From assembly GCA_016200035.1 (NCBI GenBank), contig JACQFM010000016.1:1-25955 (forward strand): a stretch of 25,955 nt of DNA. The letters are read 5' to 3'. Shown one piece after another: positions 21,712-25,955 of this stretch (its first letter is position 1; each line of letters starts with the position of its first letter). Source of the DNA: Nitrososphaerota archaeon (GTDB taxonomy: Archaea > Thermoproteota > Nitrososphaeria > Nitrososphaerales > Nitrosopumilaceae). The position numbers were made by a program, and so were the translations under genes. The notes beneath the pieces were generated by a model, which did not search any database, was not told where the DNA came from, and saw only the letters and a program-made list of their open reading frames with translations.

Positions 21712-21867
21712 ATGCCTAAAAAGAATGTTGATATCTATAGAATTTTTGATGATCAGACCATTGAGAGTCTGATGCGTTATTATAAACTTGATAGTCCAGA
21801 TGCCTTATTGAGATACATAAAAAGAAATGGTATCGCAAGGGACGACATTTTCAAAAGCTCTATTTGA
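21712..21867 (+). CDS. Small protein, function unknown
   Basis: About 51 residues from ATG at 21712 (MPKKNVDIYRIFDDQTIE), with helical segments SLMRYYKLDSPDALLRYIKRNGIARDD. A longer form from ATG at 21670 would add an Asn/Lys-rich stretch that looks non-coding. CATTATATGG around 21664-21673 could be a TATA box giving a 20-nt leader to 21712, which supports the shorter form. The sequence suggests a small helical, basic, possibly nucleic-acid-binding protein; I do not recognise a family. Its stop overlaps the start of the next gene as TTGA. Confidence 0.55.
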   Translation: MPKKNVDIYRIFDDQTIESLMRYYKLDSPDALLRYIKRNGIARDDIFKSSI

Positions 21868-22058
21868 AAAGAAATTCAAAAGATCAAAATAAAAAGAGTA
21901 AAGGACTTTCAAAACCTAGAAAGGATTTCATGAACAAAAAGAAGAGTAAGAAGGAAGCAACAAAAACACAAGACAACGACTTTGGCCGTCAATTTAGAAT
22001 AGGTATGAAAAATAGACGCAAACTCGGTAAGCAAAGTAGACATTATGAACATAGCTAG
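21864..22058 (+). CDS. Small basic protein, function unknown
   Basis: A 64-residue, Lys/Arg/Asn/Gln-rich protein starting at TTG 21864, which overlaps the stop of the previous gene by TTGA. Examples of its sequence are KDQNKKSKGLSKPRKDF and the C-terminal RIGMKNRRKLGKQSRHYEHS. It is predicted to be largely disordered and probably binds nucleic acid. The overlap means it depends on translation of the upstream gene. A downstream ATG at 21930 (MNKKKSKKEATK) is an alternative start. No family recognised. Confidence 0.5.
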   Translation: MKRNSKDQNKKSKGLSKPRKDFMNKKKSKKEATKTQDNDFGRQFRIGMKNRRKLGKQSRHYEHS

Positions 22059-22124
22059 AAATTATCTATCCAAGTCGTTGATCATAAGATAAATTCTTAT
22101 TCAAATGAACTTAGCCCTATTTTT

Positions 22125-22958
22125 GTGGATAAAATAAAACAAAACTCGTACGTTCTATTTTTTTTCAACGATTCAAAAAAATGGTTAATGAAAGTATCAA
22201 AGAAGCAGCAATTTCACACACACATTGGCATAATTGATCATAAAAAAGCAATAGGAAAAGAGTATGGGTCTGTCATTAAGACCAATAAGGGAAAATTCGT
22301 CTATCTGTTCAAGCCTACGATATATGACTATGTGATGAAGAGCCAACGCAGTACTCAGATAGTTTATCCAAAAGATCTTGGATACATTGCGGCAAGGACA
22401 GGATTACAAAGTGGGCAAAAAGTGGTCGAGATAGGAACGGGCAGCGGATCACTTACAACTTTTCTTGCAAGTATAGTAAAACCACGTGGCCATGTCTATA
22501 CTTATGATGTGGACCCAAACTTTATGGAGATTGCCAAAAAAAATATCGAGAAGGCCGGGCTTACAAAACATGTAACAATGGAAAAGCTTGATCTGAAAAC
22601 TGTTAAAAGAGTTCCGCAAACTGATGTGGACTTGGCAATAGTAGATCTTGGAGATCCATGGTCGGTTTTACCACAAGTAAGAAAGATGCTCAAGGGAAGT
22701 GGAGCATTAGTTGCCATATGTCCTACCATGAACCAACTTGAAAGACTGGCAACAGCTCTTCATGAAAACCAGTTCTATGATATTGAATGTACTGAACAAA
22801 TTGTCAGAACTATTGAGGCAAGAGAGGGAAAGACCAGACATTCATTTCGAAGTATAGGTCATACAACTTACGTTGCCTTTGCAAGGAAGGTTTTCAAACC
22901 AAGATTTTATCCTATCAAAAGGCAAGAAGAGGAACCTGAACCCAATTATTCCATGTGA
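22125..22958 (+). CDS. trmI: tRNA (adenine-N1)-methyltransferase, TrmI type
   Basis: Uses S-adenosylmethionine to methylate N1 of A57/A58 in the T-loop of tRNA. It has 277 residues. An N-terminal beta domain (1-75) is followed by a Rossmann methyltransferase domain with motif I EIGTGSGS (102-109), the acidic strand YDVDP (127-131) for the SAM ribose, and the catalytic-region DLGDPW (174-179), where the D-x-x-D/E-PW pattern is typical of TrmI. Archaeal enzymes of this group modify both A57 and A58. The start is GTG at 22125, with ATAAATTCTTAT about 30 bp upstream as the TATA element. Its end runs into the frame of the next gene. Confidence 0.93.
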   Translation: MDKIKQNSYVLFFFNDSKKWLMKVSKKQQFHTHIGIIDHKKAIGKEYGSVIKTNKGKFVYLFKPTIYDYVMKSQRSTQIVYPKDLGYIAARTGLQSGQKVVEIGTGSGSLTTFLASIVKPRGHVYTYDVDPNFMEIAKKNIEKAGLTKHVTMEKLDLKTVKRVPQTDVDLAIVDLGDPWSVLPQVRKMLKGSGALVAICPTMNQLERLATALHENQFYDIECTEQIVRTIEAREGKTRHSFRSIGHTTYVAFARKVFKPRFYPIKRQEEEPEPNYSM

Positions 22959-23001
22959 GTACAAAAAAGACTAGAAATAGTTGTTTGAATTTACAAGGAA
23001 G

Positions 23002-23009
23002 GTTTATTC
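23002..23009 (+). promoter_or_regulatory. TATA box deciding the NnrD start
   Basis: GTTTATTC is centred about 25 bp before the ATG at 23030. It falls inside the nominal 5' extension of the frame that opens at GTG 22955. Confidence 0.45.
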
Positions 23010-23029
23010 GCTCAAAAATAGGATTACCG

Positions 23030-23896
23030 ATGTTGAAAAGCAAGATTTTGCAAACAACTATCGTAAAAAAATTCATACCAGAACGAAAGTTTGCTTCGCG
23101 AAAGGGTGAGAACGGAAAAGTTCTGGTCGTTGGTGGAAGCTACATCTACCACGGAGCACCAATCCTTTCATCGCTTGCTGCTCTTAGATGCGGCACAGAT
23201 CTTGTATATACATGTGTTCCAAAAATAAATGCACAGGCAACACGCTCTGTATCGCCAAACTTAATAGTGCTGCCGTTGGTTGATGCCAAGATTACACGTG
23301 GTGCGGTGCATAAACTACTTGGTCTGATTCCTAAAGAACTTGATTCTGCGACAATTGGCATGGGACTTGGTATACAGGATGTAGAAGCACTAAAGCTACT
23401 TGTAAATTCACTTTTAGATAGAGAAGTAAAACTATCACTTGACGCAAGTGCTCTTGTACCAGATATTTTGCCTGTGATAAAAAACAAAGATGTTGTAGTA
23501 ACTCCTCATGAAGGAGAATTTAAGAGATTATTTGGCGAACTGCCACCAAACTCCAAAAAAGAAAAAATTCTGCTTGTCGAAAAACACGCCAAGGAAAATT
23601 CTGTCACAATTTTATTAAAAGGACCTACAGACATCGTGTCAGATGGTCAAAAGACCTTTCTTAACGTAAAAAACACTCCTGCAATGACAGTAGGAGGAAC
23701 AGGTGATGTGCTCTCCGGACTAGTAGCTGGAATGCTATCAAAACATAGGAAATCACTGGAAGCTGCCGCAGCAGCAGTCTTTATCAATGGAAGAGCAGGA
23801 GTACTCGCACAGAAAAAGTATGGATTGCATATGGTGGCAACTGATCTACTGGAATTTATCGCGGTTGCAATGAAACCATTTGACAAGGTAACGTGA
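23030..23896 (+). CDS. nnrD: ADP-dependent NAD(P)H-hydrate dehydratase
   Basis: Repairs damaged (hydrated) NAD(P)H using ADP. It has 288 residues from ATG at 23030. The ribokinase-like fold shows VLVVGGSYIYHGAPILS (31-47), which binds substrate, and VGGTGDVLSG (221-230) with catalytic D226. VVTPHEGEFKRLFG (157-169) is another family hallmark. The usual fused NAD(P)HX epimerase domain is absent, so the epimerase would be encoded elsewhere. A GTG at 22955 overlaps the trmI stop (GTGA) and could add 25 residues, but the family does not need them and a TATA box lies inside. I prefer the shorter form. Confidence 0.88.
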   Translation: MLKSKILQTTIVKKFIPERKFASRKGENGKVLVVGGSYIYHGAPILSSLAALRCGTDLVYTCVPKINAQATRSVSPNLIVLPLVDAKITRGAVHKLLGLIPKELDSATIGMGLGIQDVEALKLLVNSLLDREVKLSLDASALVPDILPVIKNKDVVVTPHEGEFKRLFGELPPNSKKEKILLVEKHAKENSVTILLKGPTDIVSDGQKTFLNVKNTPAMTVGGTGDVLSGLVAGMLSKHRKSLEAAAAAVFINGRAGVLAQKKYGLHMVATDLLEFIAVAMKPFDKVT

Positions 23897-23900
23897 TCTT

Positions 23901-25253
23901 ATGTCACAAATTGAGTTTGTAGATAAGCACATGAACGGATTAATTTCAGATCTGCAGACTTTGATTAGACAACCTAGCGTTTCAGCAAAAAATGAAGGTC
24001 TTGAAGAGTGTGCACGGCTTGTTACAAAAATAATGAGAAGTTCAGGAATAAAATCAGAGATACTGCGTCTAGCAAAAGGCGTTCCGCCTGCGGTATATGG
24101 TGAAGTAATATCAAAGCAAAATCCTTCAAAGACTTTGCTATTTTACAATCATTATGATGTGCAACCTGCTGAACCATATGATCTATGGAATGAAGATCCG
24201 TTTAGTGGCAAAGTGAAAGGAAAGAAGATCTACGGTAGAGGCTCTGCTGATGACAAAGGAGAGCTGATAACTAGAATAAAGGCGGTAGAGTCATATCTAA
24301 AAACAGAAGGTGATGTTCCTTGCAATGTAAAATTTCTTGTTGAGGGTGAAGAAGAAATTGGAAGCATGCACATTGAAGCATATCTAAAAAAATACAAGAA
24401 AAAGCTTGCTTCTGACGCAGTTATCTGGGAGTTTGGCTATGTGGATGCCAAAAACAGGCCAATAATTAGTCTTGGCATGAAAGGTTTGCTCTACGTTGAG
24501 CTTTCCGCAGAAGAATCTATCCGAGATGCTCACTCGAGCTTGGCAGTAATAATCGAAAATCCTGCTTGGAGACTTTTGGAGGCCATCAAGACTTTGCGAG
24601 ATTCTAAGGGAAGAATACTAATCAAGGACTGGTACAAGGAGGTTGACAGATTTACTAAGAAAGAGCTCGAAATTATAAATTCAGAACCTTTTGATGAAAA
24701 TGAATTCAAAAAAGAGTATGGCATCAAGAGGTTTCTTGCAAACAAGCGTGGAAATGAACTCAAAAAGGCACTCGTTGGAGAACCAACCTGTAACATTGCT
24801 GGTTTTATCTCAGGATACACAGGACTTGGCGCAAAAACCGTTCTTCCTTCAAGAGCAACTGTAAAGATAGATTTTAGGCTCGTACCTAGAATGGTTCCTA
24901 TAAAACAATTAGCAAGGCTCAGAAGACATCTACAAAAAAATGGCTTTGACGATATCACAATAACTATGATTCATGGCGAGGCTGCATCAAGAACAAAGAC
25001 AACTGATCCTTTTGTCTCTGTAGTAAAGGAAGCCGCTGATGAGTCATTTGGAAGTTCAGTAATCAGCATATCATCAGCTGGAACGGGGCCAATGCATTCT
25101 TTTGTGAAAGTCTTGCATTCACCTTGTATATCGATAGGGAGTACGTATATTTTTTCTAGAATTCACTCACCAAATGAGTTTGCAAGAATAGATCTTCTAA
25201 ATAAAACAACAAAATGTATGTGTAAAATAATGGACAAATTTTCAAAACACTAA
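23901..25253 (+). CDS. M20-family metallopeptidase
   Basis: A zinc-dependent amidohydrolase of the M20 (ArgE/DapE/carnosinase-like dipeptidase) family, 450 residues. Metal ligands and catalytic residues are visible as H84-Y-D86 (HYDVQP), D117 in RGSADDKG, the EGEEEIGS block (149-155) and a C-terminal SRIHSPNEF His. The conserved dimerisation-domain HSSL follows RDA near 208-214. The likely substrate is a dipeptide or an acylated amino acid. The ATG at 23901 follows the NnrD stop by 4 bp, with GTGATC just upstream as a tight SD motif, so it is co-transcribed. No signal peptide is present, so it is cytosolic. Confidence 0.9.
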   Translation: MSQIEFVDKHMNGLISDLQTLIRQPSVSAKNEGLEECARLVTKIMRSSGIKSEILRLAKGVPPAVYGEVISKQNPSKTLLFYNHYDVQPAEPYDLWNEDPFSGKVKGKKIYGRGSADDKGELITRIKAVESYLKTEGDVPCNVKFLVEGEEEIGSMHIEAYLKKYKKKLASDAVIWEFGYVDAKNRPIISLGMKGLLYVELSAEESIRDAHSSLAVIIENPAWRLLEAIKTLRDSKGRILIKDWYKEVDRFTKKELEIINSEPFDENEFKKEYGIKRFLANKRGNELKKALVGEPTCNIAGFISGYTGLGAKTVLPSRATVKIDFRLVPRMVPIKQLARLRRHLQKNGFDDITITMIHGEAASRTKTTDPFVSVVKEAADESFGSSVISISSAGTGPMHSFVKVLHSPCISIGSTYIFSRIHSPNEFARIDLLNKTTKCMCKIMDKFSKH

Positions 25254-25255
25254 TC

Positions 25256-25378
25256 ATGGAAATTATCACTCTACATGATGATGGTGAATTAACCTTGTTA
25301 AGTAACACATTATATTCAAAAAATTATACAATTGAACAATGGCAAAATCTAGTTACGCTCGGATTGGGGAAAAGATAA
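25256..25378 (+). CDS. Possible 40-residue protein
   Basis: A complete frame from ATG at 25256 to TAA at 25376-25378, with a protein-like sequence: MEIITLHDDGELTLLSNTL at the start and IEQWQNLVTLGLGKR at the end. It begins 2 bp after the M20 peptidase stop, so it could be the last gene of that operon, although no SD motif is seen. It overlaps a second 40-codon frame (25339-25461) in another phase, and only one of the two is likely to be real. By amino-acid composition this one is the better candidate; by promoter position the other is. Confidence 0.35.
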   Translation: MEIITLHDDGELTLLSNTLYSKNYTIEQWQNLVTLGLGKR

Positions 25379-25461
25379 CTAACGAATTGCATGATTTGCA
25401 ATTAACACAATTTTGTAGCGAAACAACAGTCATGAAAAAGACTGAATCAATTTTTTGGTGA
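25339..25461 (+). CDS. Possible 40-residue protein upstream of winged-helix gene
   Basis: A complete frame from ATG at 25339 to TGA at 25459-25461 (MAKSSYARIGEKITNELHD at the start). TTATATTC near 25310-25317 is about 25 bp before this ATG, which fits a leaderless mRNA. Its stop overlaps the GGTGAT SD motif used by the winged-helix gene, as expected for a coupled pair. A hairpin (25385-25403) lies inside it. The sequence has no recognisable domain, and the competing frame at 25256-25378 makes it doubtful. Confidence 0.3.
   Translation: MAKSSYARIGEKITNELHDLQLTQFCSETTVMKKTESIFW
25385..25403. promoter_or_regulatory. Perfect inverted repeat upstream of the winged-helix gene
   Basis: AATTGCA, spacer TGATT, TGCAATT: 7-bp perfect arms, about 65 bp before the regulator start. 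It could be its autoregulatory operator or a terminator for the small frame at 25256-25378. Confidence 0.35.
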
Positions 25462-25466
25462 TAATT

Positions 25467-25736
25467 GTGCAGGCCCAAGAAGAATCAATAAAAATAGACG
25501 CGGAAAAAAGCATAATTATGAACATTTTGTCGGATAAATACTCAAGGTTAATACTTGCTGCAACATCAAAGTTGCCAAGATCGGCCTCTGAACTTAGTTC
25601 TGAATGCAGAATTCCTATGAGTACCACTTACAGAAAGGTCCAGAAACTTTACAATTGTAAACTTTTGATGATGATTGGTAGAATAAGCGATGATGGAAAA
25701 AAGATCATGTTATACAAAAATAGGAAAGGTTTCTGA
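25467..25736 (+). CDS. ArsR-like winged-helix transcription regulator
   Basis: An 89-residue DNA-binding protein. The helix-turn-helix is SASELSSECRIPMSTTYRKVQKL, preceded by the helix SDKYSRLILAATSKL, and a wing follows at LLMMIGRISDDGKKIMLY. It has no ligand-binding domain; the two cysteines (one in ECRIP, one in NCKLL) could sense metal or redox state, but this is speculation. The frame is open from TTG at 25455 and GTG at 25458. I choose GTG at 25467 because GGTGAT (25457-25462) lies 4 nt upstream as an SD motif. Its target is unknown; the inverted repeat at 25385 is a candidate. Confidence 0.7.
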   Translation: MQAQEESIKIDAEKSIIMNILSDKYSRLILAATSKLPRSASELSSECRIPMSTTYRKVQKLYNCKLLMMIGRISDDGKKIMLYKNRKGF

Positions 25737-25955
25737 CGCTAAATCTAGGTGCCAAAGACAACTCAGAAACTTAATCTTGTAGCATTATATCAGCGAAACG
25801 CTTGATGATGGATCAAAATCTTTCACAAATAATTGTGTTATGCATGGAAAATGAAAGAAGTAAATTTTTGATTCCATAATATTGTATAACTTGATCTTTC
25901 TAATTGCTAAAAAGATAACCAAGTAATGGAAAGGGCTTTATTGTGCTCATTTGGC
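25737..25955. other. Region without a confirmed gene
   Basis: 219 bp to the window edge. It holds a 24-codon frame from ATG at 25805 (MMDQNLSQIIVLCMENE) with an ATTATAT box about 22 bp upstream, too short to accept. A frame also opens at ATG 25926 (MERALLCSFG) and runs off the window; it may be the start of a real gene. No RNA gene is visible. Confidence 0.3.

Noticed and set aside
22955..23029. 25-residue N-terminal extension of NnrD from a GTG overlapping the trmI stop
   Set aside because: It contains a TATA box 25 bp before the ATG at 23030 and is not needed for the fold. It remains possible if translation is coupled to trmI.
25805..25879. 24-codon frame in the last intergenic region
   Set aside because: Only a weakly placed TATA-like element supports it; too short to claim from one sequence.
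1..25955. tRNA genes, C/D-box RNAs, CRISPR array, insertion sequences, prophage
   Set aside because: No cloverleaf, spaced direct repeats, paired C and D boxes, transposase or integrase motifs were seen by eye on either strand. The collagen-like gene has no neighbouring viral genes.

Overview
The window looks like a chromosome segment from an ammonia-oxidising archaeon of the Nitrososphaeria (Thaumarchaeota), probably the Nitrosopumilales. The evidence is AT-rich DNA, archaeal information-processing genes (archaeal/eukaryal-type ProRS, ArgS, a DRG-type GTPase with TGS domain, archaeal TrmI, a UPF0248 protein), F420 and Thi4 genes, and promoters in which a TATA box lies about 25 bp before an ATG, GTG or TTG. 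Most first genes of transcription units therefore appear to be leaderless. Shine-Dalgarno (SD) motifs of the GGTGA(T) type appear mainly inside operons. No tRNA, rRNA, CRISPR array, insertion sequence or integrase was seen.

Layout. 1-1402: proS (cut by the window edge) and a four-cysteine small protein, both on the minus strand. 1508-3931: a SerB-like HAD phosphatase, cofE and a PHP phosphoesterase. 4005-11740: a sulfur-centred region. It holds tusA and an O-phosphoserine-type cysteine synthase on the plus strand, and a minus-strand run of inositol-phosphate synthase, thi4, an unknown protein and trxB. A siroheme sulfite reductase and a two-domain rhodanese follow on the plus strand. Sulfite reductase would make sulfide, rhodanese and TusA would handle sulfane sulfur, the synthase would fix sulfide into cysteine, and the thioredoxin reductase would supply reducing power. 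Thi4 is a cysteine-type enzyme that would consume sulfur for thiamine.

11753-15296: a TPR/winged-helix protein diverges from the most striking gene of the window, a 474-residue collagen-like protein with 104 uninterrupted Gly-X-Y triplets, a unique N-terminal domain and a short C-terminal helix. Next come a small beta-type protein, a 45-residue extremely basic protein and a zinc ribbon. 15308-19547: the DRG GTPase and UPF0248, then phosphoglycolate phosphatase and argS, then a 50-residue membrane protein. 19606-22058: small conserved-looking genes (a GYD protein, a 37-residue microprotein, a C2H2 zinc finger, basic proteins) and an SDR lacking the usual catalytic serine. 22125-25253: trmI, NAD(P)HX dehydratase and an M20 peptidase. 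25256-25955: possible microproteins and a small winged-helix regulator.

Several long ORF starts were shortened because a TATA box lies inside the nominal 5' coding part: sulfite reductase, SDR, NnrD, the C2H2 protein and the 116-residue protein. tusA seems to start at an AUU codon. Seven short genes (58 codons or fewer) were found by hand. The most novel items are the collagen-like protein, the AUU start of tusA with an 18-bp palindrome at its promoter, and the extremely basic microprotein.
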